This document shows positions 22,893 to 33,735 of a stretch of DNA of 64,000 bases, in pieces (within the stretch, counting starts at the first letter, position 1; every line of letters begins with the position of its first letter). The position numbers were made by a program, and so were the translations under genes. The notes below the pieces were generated by a model. It did no database searches. It was given only the letters and a program-made list of their open reading frames with translations, and was not told the DNA's origin. The stretch lies in assembly GCA_048013815.1 (NCBI GenBank), contig CM106586.1:4650001-4714000 (forward strand), in the 5' to 3' direction. The stretch is from Setoptus koraiensis. Lineage: Eukaryota > Arthropoda.

Positions 22893-25800
22893 CAACAACT
22901 GCAACAACAACATTTGAATGCCCAGAAAAACAATCTGCCATCGGGTTTGAATATGTCGACGGTCGCCTTGGACGACAATCAACGGTTGCGTTTGTACGGA
23001 TCGCCTAACTCACTTTTAAGCAAACGACCTGCTTATCTGCCACCAAGTGTGCCACAAGGTAATCAAGCAAGCGGATTTAGACCACCACAGCCCCTCTCGA
23101 GTAGTACTAAAATTCCGTCTGCTGTATCTAATGCAGCAGCCGCTCTAATGTTACCACCATCCATTATTCCGCCCCCTACATCAATATTAGCAGCACTATC
23201 ACCATCAACTCTATCACCTTATACAGGTTATGGTTCACCAGGATCAATGGCCTCAATTGTTGCGTCTTCTTCAACTCCAATGTCGCTATCTTATCAACCT
23301 GAGAGATATAATGCTGCCCTCACAACATCTAACGCTAATCATCAACAACAAAATCTTTCGCCATCAGCCGCGGCGGCCTCTCAGACAACTAGTGCCACAA
23401 CGGGTATAACCAACGGAAATAAGCCGCCCAATTCGGCATCAAGTACGCAGCAATCCATCAATACATTGACTGGTGGTGGAGCACTAGCGCCAACTGGTGT
23501 TGCCTCACCAAGTCCAAGCAATTCTTGGTCTAAGCGTCCGTTCAACATAACGCGGGTGGAGCACATATCCGCGGAATGCTCTAATGAGCTAATCAGAACT
23601 GTGATAATATTCAACGGTACATTCAAAGGTATTATCTACAGCTCTGGATATGTGCAAGATACGAATTGTCTTTATGTCAATGGTACAGGCAAGTCTAGAT
23701 ATGAGTTCAGTATAAAGCTGAATCAATGTGGAACTTTGGGTAGACAAGAGGAACGTAGACCTACGGGACCTGGTGAAGCTCGTAGGCGCGATCAGGTAAT
23801 GTGGAATACATTGTCAATACAATACAACACCATCATCGAACAAGAATGGGATGAACATTTTCGTGTTAGTTGCGAATACGGAAGTGATTTCTGGAAGACA
23901 ATATCATTCAATCCTTTCAATGTTGAAACAAACACCGGCTCACCTGTAGTATTTACAATCAATCCACCACAATGTCAAATGGAGATTTTGCGCGGACATG
24001 GTCAGATAGGACCTCGCCAGGACACAATATCTAGTCCCGTCACAGTTGGCGATCCATTGACTCTACTCATACATATGAAGAGTGAAAAAGGTAAGAAACA
24101 GAGAGAACCCAGATATAGAGAGATCTAGATTTATTCGAATGCGTGAGAATTAGTTGCATTGTCACCAATAAGTATGGCTGACATTGCATGCAATATTTTT
24201 CTACAACTCACTATAATTATCAACAACTCGATTTATTCTTCTATCTATAACCTCTTTCAGCTGGCTATGATATTCTAGTTAAGAATTGTGTCGCGCACAA
24301 TGGAGGTCACAATAGAATGCAACTCATCGACCAAAATGGGTAAGTAATCTTGCGGCTTTATAACGTTAGTGTTATCAAGAATGTCTAAGATTGAGTCTCA
24401 GCTTAATTATATTCTGGGTCAGTCATAATGTTATGTGAATGGCTCTCGTAAGATCTAGTTTACGCCTGCGTCTGCTCTGAGCGTGGCTACATTGTTACAT
24501 TTTATGACCTAATTAATCAATTAGTGAAGCCATTCTTCTCAACAAAAAAGTATAGATTCAAATTAGATTCATTTAAATTGAAACGGCTTAACATTGACCT
24601 CTATTCAGTTGATAGCATAGTGACCAGCAACGAGTTAAACAAGATTACTATTTTCTAACACTCATTTCATCCAATTGTTTACAACATGGTCGCAATAACA
24701 ACGAATTGTTTTTGAAACCCTAATCTTTTTATGGTCCACAACGACTTCGACAATCAACAAACTGATCCGGATGCCGAATCGCCCGTGACGTTATTATGTC
24801 TATTTGTCCTGATGCGGCTCATCTTCTTGAATTATACGCTCGCGAAATAAGATGTGTCGTAAACGAGCGCTTCATTAGTCCCTTCAGAGGAACCTATAAC
24901 GATAACGATCTTCGTCATGTTACCTTATACGCCTTCTTGAAGGCATTCCGATTCACAGGTAGTCCAGTATTATATTTGGAGTGCGAAATACACATGTGCC
25001 AGAGTGCCTGTCCGGTAAGTGTTGAAATTATTACGATATTTAGTGACTCTAGTCACTTGAATAGACATGGACATTCATGTAGATGATTGAACAAAGGAAT
25101 GTGGAAGTGCGCCATTGGCAGTGCGACGAAAATAGTGGTCTTGATTCTGAATAGGAACATGGCGAACCATTGTGATGATCTCTTTCGAAGGACAGTGAGT
25201 TCTCATGATGATGATAAGCGACCATGGAAATACTTCCACCAACACCAACTGGATGTGTGTGTATCTCTCTGTGTGGTTGCATCCATGTCTATTGAATTAT
25301 TTGTTCCTTGACGATGACAAATTTTCTCTTGGTACTATTCAATTCAATTCTGACCATACCAACATGTACCATGCCTTTCATGTGCAAGAACCGAGAAGGA
25401 TATTCTTCTCATGATATGGAGTATGCATCTACTAAGTGAGCTTGTCGATCATGCACTTGAATGATTGCAAATGTCTACTAGCTGAATGTGAAAAATGTTC
25501 CATGTCAATCATTACAGAATCCTGTGTATCTACCGTTTGGGTGGCTTGATCGACAAAATATTGAATTTGTTTTGTTAGAGTTCCTATCACATAAGAAAAC
25601 TGCCGTATAATAACACAAGAGTCTGCAAATTACTCATAACGAAAATACTCAATCCATCAATCTCCTGCTCTTTTCTCTATCCACATCGTGCACTACATCT
25701 GATATCTAGCCTCAAATGTGTTATTGGCGAAGATTGAGTAAAAGAGATACTGCGAACTCTACTATACCTGGTAATAATACTAACATGATAGGTGATACGG

Positions 25801-26888
25801 CAACTCTTTTAGAGGATTATGGTGGTGATACCGACCAAGAAATCAATGTCAACTATACAACAGTAGTTGATAGCGATAACGGTGGTGGACATTCTACCAG
25901 AAGTAGAAGAGCCTCAAGACATTTAAAGGACCATGATACAGTGCATAGAGTGTCGACAACAACAGCGCTTCCATCTAAAGAAGATACAACACTCAAACAA
26001 TCGCCCATATCGGATAAAGTGAGCCTTTTCTCGGCGCTGAGAGTCAATGAGGTCAATAATCTGTCTGAATTTGATCAAGACTCCAAACACAATAGCTCAA
26101 GTAGCGAGGCACAAGCTTACGATTTCGGACCCGACGTTGATTCTGCGAAATTTTGCTATGGACGGGGAGAAGTTATAGCCTTCATGATGACCATTGTTGC
26201 ATTACTTGTAGTCGCCATTAGCGTCACTGTTGGCTGCTGTTGGAGAGCCACCAATTTAAAATATTACTATGATACAAAAATGAGTGGCATCACTAATCAC
26301 AATGTGAAACTTCCCAACAAGAAACGAAATTTCGCTTTTGTATCTCCATTGGATTATTTGTTTTCATCTGCTGCCAATCAGCAAGCGGCCACTCTTTTCA
26401 ACGATCAGTACAATCATCATATGGCACCCATGAGTCCGGCTCCGTCGTCTCCGTCGACATCAACCTATTGCGAATCTCTACCCAGCAGAGCTAATAACAA
26501 TTATACTTCACATCAGAGCACTGCCTCTCTCGTTACTCCTATTCAAACTCCACCCACGGCTTCAGTCAATCACTGCCTCTCACTTGTAAAGCCCTGGTTA
26601 ATGAGTAATTACAATAATAGAAATCAACAAATACAGCAACACAATCACAAAAACCAACCCCAGCACGCATTCCGACAGAATCTCACTCAACCCAATAGAA
26701 CGTTAATTGACAATATGCAGAGTTCTGGAAATCTTTTATTGCCAGTTCAAAGTGATAGACAACAACAACAGCAGCAGTTAAGTCACGCTGGAAATGCTCT
26801 TCATTATTCTCAACACAAGTTGGATAATGCCGCTGTGTTGAAATCAAATCTTAGCAGAAATGGATATTGGTCTCAAATGAAAATGTAA
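20901..26888 (+). CDS. ZP-domain transmembrane protein with long Gln-rich ectodomain (cuticlin/dusky-like type)
   Basis: Four exons join in phase: 20901-24090, 24261-24339, 24852-25014 and 25710-26888, giving 1536 residues from the ATG at 20901. Residues 1 to about 880 are low complexity, rich in Gln, Ser, Asn and Pro, with a long Q run coded at about 22840-22910. A zona pellucida domain follows, about 883-1150 (VEHISAECSNELIRTVI; FRGTYNDNDLRHVTLYAF; YLECEIHMC; CPPQMCYWRRLSKRDT), with a membrane segment near 1301 (VIAFMMTIVALLVVAISVTV). Insect relatives such as dusky-like link apical membrane to cuticle. No signal peptide is visible. An acceptor-like CAG at 20853-20855, followed in frame by a hydrophobic stretch (IIYILTLS), suggests an unseen upstream exon supplies it. 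A poly-Gln tract also lies in the cytoplasmic tail. Confidence 0.87.
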
Positions 26889-27419
26889 AATAGATCGGAA
26901 TAATTAAATAGATAAAAGCAAGTAATTGAATTGGAAAACAACATTTCAGAACTCTAAACTTATCGAAGACAAATCATCTCTCGTGTACCCACCAAATGAT
27001 GTCATCAGGCTTCGAAATCATTGGCACGTCAAAACACAAAGTCCATATAAATATTCAAACATTGAGCATTAAACTAATCGAGCGAGTTAGACACAGAAAA
27101 TTGTCTGTTATAATATTTGAGGAATCATGTTCAATTGTGATGACGATCCCCTCAAGAAGACCCATGTCCTCCATCGAGTAAATTTAGCGGTCAACATTAA
27201 CTAATTGTGCAATACTTATCACTATATATCTGAATATAACTTATTTATTTATTTATTCACATAAATTGCAACTGTAGCTTAATCATTTCTGAAACTCAAT
27301 TTATTTCGTCTTCAGCAGCTTTCTTATCCTTTCTTCATCTCAATCAGTCTAAGATCGATTTCGTTGTGGATGTTTTCGTTCCGATTATTCACTATGATAT
27401 CGCCAGTTATCAATGATAT
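26889..27419. other. Convergent intergenic region
   Basis: About 530 AT-rich bases between the stops of the ZP gene and the minus-strand membrane protein. It should hold both 3' UTRs; no coding sequence is seen. Confidence 0.5.
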
Positions 27420-28538
27420 TCAAGTTTCAGTATTAGTCACCTGCAATGTTGATTTTGCACACTTGCGTTGACAGATCAAATCGCTAGATTCAGATGTGAC
27501 AAACAAATTTTTCCACATGCCCATAAGGTGCTTATGAGATGTGATCACGTGCTGGGGAAAACAGGAGAAAAATTTAAGTCAGTGATCACAAATCGGTTGG
27601 TGTTGTATAGCACAATTTGAGCAATGAAAGCTTACCTTGGTCACCTGATGCAGACAGCAATGGCAAGACATGTTCTTTCGGACCGCTATTAGTGTGCAAA
27701 CGGTTAGTACCAGCGACAAACCGTCTGCGATGGTGGCTTGGGATGGACCCAATAATGTTTCATAATCTTTTCGGCTCACGGTCGGATAATGATCGATCCT
27801 GAACTCCATTATTGTTGATATATCGTCGTTGCTTTCGACATCGAATCGTTGATGTATAATCGATGCTGGCCTCACCATTGTGCTCTGATTTATTGTCTGA
27901 CAAGCACCACATCTATGATTAATGTGGTTGAAATCGTTGAACAGAGTATTTTTCTCCAGCAGTCTAAATCTCATGCCGTACAATACCATAACGACCCCAA
28001 CAATAACCATAAGGCATCCAAATATCTCAAGGTAAAGTCGTATCCCGACTTGATTGCGAGGATATATACCCATGGCTGCTATCGTAAATCCTATCAGAGC
28101 TGTTATCCCACCGGCGACAAACAAAATATCCGCCTTAATTAATTTGTTTGACTTGATGGAGTCAGATAAATCTCTAATGTTCTTGTAGTTACCCTGTGAC
28201 ACTTCTAGATCATTGAGAGTTGACCAATGGCGGACAAAGCGTTTCAAATTCCTTAGATCTTGGTCAGCTTTTGTTTTTCTAGAAGAGACTCTGACATCAA
28301 TGGTAGGGAGATTATGGTTTTCTTCAGTGTTTTGATGAACTTGGTCACTGGATTGATGATTGGTACTAGTGACTATTGTTCCGATGCTAACACTGGAACT
28401 CTTCAAATGGCTATTATCAGGTCTGGTGACAAAATCGTCTGTTGGGATAGGGATGATGTTGTGCGCGCCATTATCAGTATCTTGGGACTCGGATATTGGC
28501 CAAACTGCGCTCTTGTTCTTGCCTCTGATTGAAAACAT
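27420..28538 (-). CDS. Unrecognised multi-pass membrane protein
   Basis: Two exons: 28538-27636 (301 codons, ATG at 28538) and 27551-27420. They join after CAG GTG ACC AAG with donor GTAAGC and acceptor CCCCAG, giving 344 residues. Residues 1-135 are hydrophilic. Two membrane spans joined by a short loop follow (DILFVAGGITALIGFTIAAM, then IFGCLMVIVGVVMVLYGM). A Cys/His-containing loop comes next (HRCGACQ), then a third hydrophobic stretch (GLSLVLTVCTLIAV) and a cysteine-bearing tail. The tight hairpin with MGIYPRN between spans recalls TMEM200-like proteins, but the likeness is weak and I assign no family. If the second exon is wrong the first frame still closes by itself at 27579. Confidence 0.6.
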
Positions 28539-28636
28539 ATTAGTGTGCAACTGTAATCGAGATAAAGTTAACACATTACGTGATTAGGGAAAATACGATC
28601 GGGCAATTCATTCAAGAGGCTGAGCCTTCTAGTATA

Positions 28637-28880
28637 TCAATTTTGAGAATACTCGCTTCTCTCTCTCGTTTCCATAGCAAATTGTTTTGGAAAAATCTGT
28701 ATCTGCTCCATAGGTACATAAGAATCAGTCGCAGCTTTGCTCAGAGGCACAAATGTATGATACCATGGATTCATTAATATGAGAATAACTTCGTTTGAGT
28801 GGTCACGACAAAAATCGAGTGCAAGTTTGATATCAATGAGCAAACCCATTTGTCCACAGATACCAGTACTAGATCTATTA
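28637..28880 (-). pseudogene. Possible fragment of a PI-PLC X-domain-like protein
   Basis: On the minus strand one frame reads GICGQMGLLIDIKLALDFC and on through RDHSNEVILILMNPW. This resembles the short stretch of PLC-X-like phosphodiesterases in which a Cys precedes a helix and an NEV-strand motif. A different frame just upstream (about 28880-28950) reads VIDAIRELANHLSRTNQR. No intron long enough to link the two frames and no flanking domain parts were found, so this is either a decayed remnant or one exon of a gene I could not assemble. The family guess rests on a few residues only. Confidence 0.25.
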
Positions 28881-28963
28881 TTCGCTACCTTTGATTTGTG
28901 CGTGACAAATGATTGGCGAGTTCTCTTATCGCATCGATGACTGTATTAACTTCTTTATTGACT

Positions 28964-28967
<4 letters not shown>

Positions 28968-29034
<67 letters not shown>
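28968..29034. repeat. (GA)n microsatellite
   Basis: Pure GA dinucleotide run of about 33 units, followed by a GC-poor gene-free stretch. Confidence 0.97.
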
Positions 29035-29037
<3 letters not shown>

Positions 29038-29680
29038 GGCTCAATTTCGTTACTATATCGATTTGTTCATGATTCACACGACATGTAATCTTAGTGTTGT
29101 AGTTTACTTCCAATTGGTAGCGGTGAGGCACAATATAGACACGAAACTCGGGGCACTTCTTAAGGGCTGATCAGAAAGATCGGCCCGAATAGATTGGATG
29201 AGCACGTGATGGAAGACTGTTTTGTCACTCTTGCGTATAGCAAATCTGCGCCATTTTCACAAAAAAAGGCTTGATTCCAGGCTAGTAACTCTGTTATTCA
29301 TTTTCTATTATTCTAGCACCGGAAGTGAGCCAGAAGTATGGATTTGCTACAAATCTCGGCTACCGATGATTTTTGTCTAGTCAAGCGGATACTAGAGAGA
29401 CCTTTCAATGAAAATCTACAACTAAAAATCAGAGGCTCCGACTAGCCGAATCACTCTAGGAAGAACAAACTTTTCAAGTAACTTTAGAGTTGCTACTTTC
29501 TCAAATATATTATTAACTGAATTGCTCGTTATCAGTTTATTAGTTTGGCCTAGTATGTTTATTGGGACGGCATTTGCATCTGACAATTGATCCGATTTAC
29601 ATGAGATTAATTGTTTCATTCATTGATTTGATTTTTAATGATATCTCTATTTTATTTATAGAATCATTGGAGCTAATAGT
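29035..29680. other. Gene-free stretch with an ETS-like site
   Basis: No gene supported. CACCGGAAGTGAG near 29318-29330 matches the ETS/GABP core ACCGGAAGTG often seen at promoters. A 35-codon plus-strand ORF starts shortly after, at 29338 (MDLLQISATDDF...), and a 65-codon ORF lies on the minus strand (29422-29619). Neither resembles a known protein. Confidence 0.35.
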
Positions 29681-30316
29681 CTAATAGGCATAATCGGAAG
29701 CGTCGTAATAGTCATCATCAATGTTCATTCTTGGATTAACTTTAACATTTCTCTCAACTCTGTTTATTCCAGTAAGATTGAGAGCGCCCGTCAATTGTGG
29801 TGGTAAGCTGACGTTTGGAATGATGTTTGAGAGAGGAATCGGCGTGGGAAGATTATTAATAGCGCCCGTTATTGTTGCTTGCAAGCCATCGTTGATGATA
29901 TAATCGATATCATAGCCGGTATCTTCAGAGATACGCTCTATAACGTCTGCAAAAATACAGAGTGTAATAGAAACAAAAATTAATTTATGAGCACTATAAC
30001 ATACCATTTAGCTGCAAAATCGCACTTTTACATACCATCAGCGACGTTCGACAATACTTTCCCTACTGCAAGCGCTGTCAGCAATGTTCCTAATAATTGT
30101 AATAAATCAAATTTTGACAATGCTCATTAGTGGTCGAATGCGATCAATAATTAATTAATTTTCGATTAATTCGATAGGCAACTATCAAAACCACCTCCAT
30201 TGAAATAACTTACTTTTATGTCTCACTAATGGTGCTGATTCATATGAATAGCAATTTGAGAGAATTAAGAATGCAATAATACTCATGACAACTGAGGCTA
30301 GCTTTCTTTGAGACAT
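29681..30316 (-). CDS. Small secreted protein of unknown family
   Basis: Three exons join in phase: 30316-30214, 30089-30036 and 29946-29681, giving 140 residues. The first exon codes a signal peptide (hydrophobic core VVMSIIAFLILSNC, likely cut near residue 22-25). A basic RHKR at residues 32-35 follows, spanning the first splice junction and fitting furin-type cleavage. The mature part is short: a helical region (LTALAVGKVLSNVADDVIER), a Pro/Leu/Asn-rich middle (NNLPTPIPLSNIIPNVSLPP) and an acidic Asp/Tyr tail (IDDDYYDASDYAY). No cysteines occur after the signal region, so it is not a disulfide-rich toxin or defensin type. Possible roles are a cuticle, silk-like or proprotein-derived peptide; none is shown. 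The introns are about 89-124 bases and have standard borders. Confidence 0.68.
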
Positions 30317-32440
30317 TTCGTTGATACAAGCTGTTAATACTGATGATAGTCCAATAATCTGAGATTGAGATAAACTAAACTAAAATTGTCGGTTGTAGAA
30401 CGAACGGTTTCAAATTGTTGATTGATATGATGATGAAACAACAGCCTATGCGACACTTACTTGATTAATTTTTGCCTTATCGCTCGATTGTTGTGACAAA
30501 TTTAGCTACACGAAACATACACTTCTGCACTGTCTAATGAAATGTTTTTTTAGGCGGCAACTGGGTTTATTTTATACCAGCAATCGACACATATATCATT
30601 ATTTTTACGATCCCGAACACTAACGTCGACTGCGTTTTTGATACTCTCTCTCTCTCTCTCTCCCTCTCTTGGCCCCTTCCTCATGTTTAATCTTTTCACA
30701 TTTTATTAGCTGCGAACACGAGGAGGAAGTCATCTTGACATGAAGTATTGGTTTTCGAAACCATTGTGAATGCTTGTTAGCCGCATGGGGCCATTAAATA
30801 AACGGAGTTAGTCATGTACGTCAAAGAAGTCAGTCATGTATCCCAGATCACATAAATCTGGGATATTAATAATATTTAATATTTTTATTGATGTTCTTTC
30901 AATGACGAAGGACATATATTACATGTTAGTTTTAGATGATTTAGTCACAGTTTAATGGAAAGTTTTTTGGAACAATCTGTAATAAAAATTTTTTGGCACG
31001 GATGTAGCACGCACGCAGGCGATGGGATGATATATACGAAAGTGTATATACTCAAGCTTGACCTTTAATTGACGTCTATCAGCCAACCAGAGCAATCAAT
31101 CAGCGAAATCACTCTCATGTTCGTTTATCCCACAATGGTTTATCACCAAGATTAACTAGATTTATTGAAAAATAAGTTGTAGTACATGGGCACCTGTCAT
31201 GATCACGTTTTTATTCACGAGTTTTGATTTCATAAACGTCGGAACTTAATTGGAAGAAACCAACAATCGCCAATTTTTACACCCTGCCATGGGCAGAATA
31301 ACAAGCAGGAGTAAATAAATCTCACACAGTTGTTCGAAAAGGATATGAATGACAAAGCTACATCAACGATAAGAGTTGAGATTAGATTTAGCAGTCTCAC
31401 AGAGTCGCACCTAATTGATCATTTTTCATCAAGCTCGATAACTCACGATGGTAATGTTCGGAGACTGATGGCCAGATTTGTTTGTCAGCATTTGCCACTT
31501 GCTTAATTGGGGATGAAGTTACTGCAAAGCTTCCCACAAGCTAGTTGGTAGCAAGATGGTAAGAAGCTACGGTTTGGAAGAAGTAATCAGGTAGATCTAA
31601 CTTGTGATGCATGGGCAAATACAAATCTGACAAGAGATTCGCATTCAAATCTGCGATAAATAGTACCTCACTGAAAAGTTTACCTGGCTACTTGTATATT
31701 CTGCCGCTTCGTGGCTCTTGTAGCTTGCAAACTGCAGTTTGCAATGGCCAGACATAATGTCTGAGACATTGCAAGAAGCTCACAGGAGCCGTATAGTCTC
31801 ATGAATATTAGGCCAGTCGTACCATGACATCTACAGGACGTTTACAGCAACTACCTTGCATGAATACGCCATGGTACAGTAGCGATGGTCCTTGCTTTGT
31901 TCGCGCGAACACAGCTGCTTGTGGTAGCATACGTTTATATTTGCTGTCAAAAAGAAAGGAAGCAAATATATAATAACAGGCCACAGAGTCAACCAGTTTA
32001 CTCACTTTCTCGTTTGCCTTTGTGAGCTAACAACTATTAATTTTTGTTGTTATTGTTTATTTGTATTAATATCCCAGTAGTTGTATCATTATTATTATTA
32101 CATAACTCCACATACATTTTTCTACAAGTTCCTATTGGGCGTATTTACAGCAGGCCAATCTATACACTCGCACAAATAAATGAATTTAATTATTAACAAT
32201 ATCACAATCGGAGGATAAGATATAATAATAATCATACCGAGTTCACAAATAACCTGTGTTATATTTTATAAACACACAAAATCACAGATAGTCAGACGCA
32301 CACATTTAATAAAATCTGATCTCCAATACTAATAGTATTAATTGGAAGTTATCATCGGAGAGACACGCACGGATACATATATATATTGGTCATCTGTGTC
32401 ATTGATGCACAAAACAGATTAAATTAACAATATTATCAAT
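30317..32440. other. AT-rich intergenic region
   Basis: About 2.1 kb between two divergent genes. It contains a CT-rich run (30643-30669), a nine-base inverted repeat around 30842-30866 (ATCCCAGAT/ATCTGGGAT), a 16-base palindrome GCAAACTGCAGTTTGC at 31727-31742, and an imperfect hairpin at 31739-31774. The right end is the promoter and 5' UTR of ARL8. A 65-codon minus-strand ORF at 31808-32005 lacks support. Confidence 0.5.
31739..31774. repeat. Imperfect hairpin
   Basis: Arms TTGCAATG/CATTGCAA and, inside them, CAGACA/TGTCTG close a three-base loop with a small internal bulge. Its left end overlaps the palindrome at 31727-31742. It is shorter than a normal pre-miRNA. Confidence 0.6.
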
Positions 32441-33258
32441 ATGCTGGCTTTTATCAACAAAATTGTTGACTGGTTCAAGCGCCTCTTCTGGATGGAGGAG
32501 ATGGAACTGACGCTTGTTGGACTTCAAAACAGTGGCAAGACCACATTTGTGAACGTGATCGCCGTAAGTCTATCCACATTATAGATATATAATTCTATAT
32601 CATAATATACTATCATAGTGTCTGATGCTCTCACTATGTCAAATGACTAACTTTTCCACTTTAAATTTTTCCACCTCAGAGCGGTCAATTTAATGAGGAC
32701 ATGATACCAACAGTTGGATTCAACATGAGAAAGGTCACTAAAGGGAGAGTAACAATTAAAATCTGGGATATAGGCGGACAGCCACGTTTTAGATCGATGT
32801 GGGTCAGATACTGTCGAGGCGTCAACGCCATTATTTATATGGTTGATGCTGCGGATCATGATAAAGTAGAAGGTTCCAGAAATGAACTCTCCAATTTGCT
32901 TGAAAAGCCTGAATTGGCCGGTATCCCCGTTCTTGTTCTTGGCAACAAGCGCGATCTACAAAATGCTCTAGACGAGAAGGAGCTGATATCCAGAATGTAA
33001 GTACTCCCTGTAGATCTTGTCTCAGATGATTTAATCATAACATCGATACAATTGATTCTAAACCAATGATATTTATACCGTTTTCCCAAACACCATGCCA
33101 CACAATAATATGAACAAAATACACACAGGAACCTAACCGCTATTAATGATCGCGAAATTTGTTGTTATTCGATCTCATGTAAACAAAAGGATAATATTGA
33201 CATCACTCTCCAATGGCTTATAGCACACTCAAAGACTCCGACTCCTTCTTCATCTTAA
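32441..33258 (+). CDS. ARL8: ARL8 small GTPase
   Basis: Three exons, 32441-32563, 32680-32996 and 33129-33258, join in phase to 189 residues; human ARL8B has 186. The start [20 protein letters not shown] is the characteristic amphipathic N-terminus of this subfamily, with no Gly-2. GTP-binding motifs are intact: GLQNSGKTT (P-loop, about 26-34), the switch I Thr in PTVGF, WDIGGQ (switch II) and NKRD. The C-terminal part [20 protein letters not shown] is also typical, followed by a slightly longer Ser/Pro end. ARL8 sits on lysosomes and couples them to kinesin through BORC and SKIP-type partners, driving anterograde movement. Both introns begin GTAAGT. Confidence 0.95.
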
Positions 33259-33735
33259 ATTTTTAGTCGATATTATGTATGTCTATTCATTATAAAAACA
33301 ACTCAAATCCATGAAATGAAATGATAAAATCTTATTGCATGAACATACATCACATAATTGTTATTATAAGATTGTTGACTCACACATACACAACAACAAA
33401 ATGATTCCATCAAAGAAGGATTCCCACAGACAGAATGGATAATAATTTTAGATCAGTCCCTTAAATAAATGAATGGTATTGTTTGTTTTAATGATGACTA
33501 TTGATAGGCGAAGCATTAAGTTATAATGTCAATATCACCACCGGACTGGGTCAAATATTGAACTTTTTTCTATTGCTGCATATAGTCAATCTTATCAGTT
33601 GTCATGCCCTGTTCAATTTCCGGTGGAGCCGCGCAACTTTATTTTTATTTGATTCCCTGACACTAGAAGAGATACAAAGCTAACAAATTACGAGATTGAA
33701 CAGTATCTAGGTAAATTGTTATTGACTGTTGTCAA
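33259..33735. other. Convergent intergenic region
   Basis: About 480 AT-rich bases between the stops of ARL8 and the degenerin gene. A 60-codon plus-strand ORF (33501-33683) has no family likeness. Confidence 0.5.

Noticed and set aside
22642-22941. Minus-strand Val/Ala-rich ORF
   Set aside because: Antisense of the poly-Gln coding run in the ZP gene.
31808-32005. 65-codon minus-strand ORF with a CCKR motif
   Set aside because: No signal peptide, no splice partner and no resemblance to a known peptide family.
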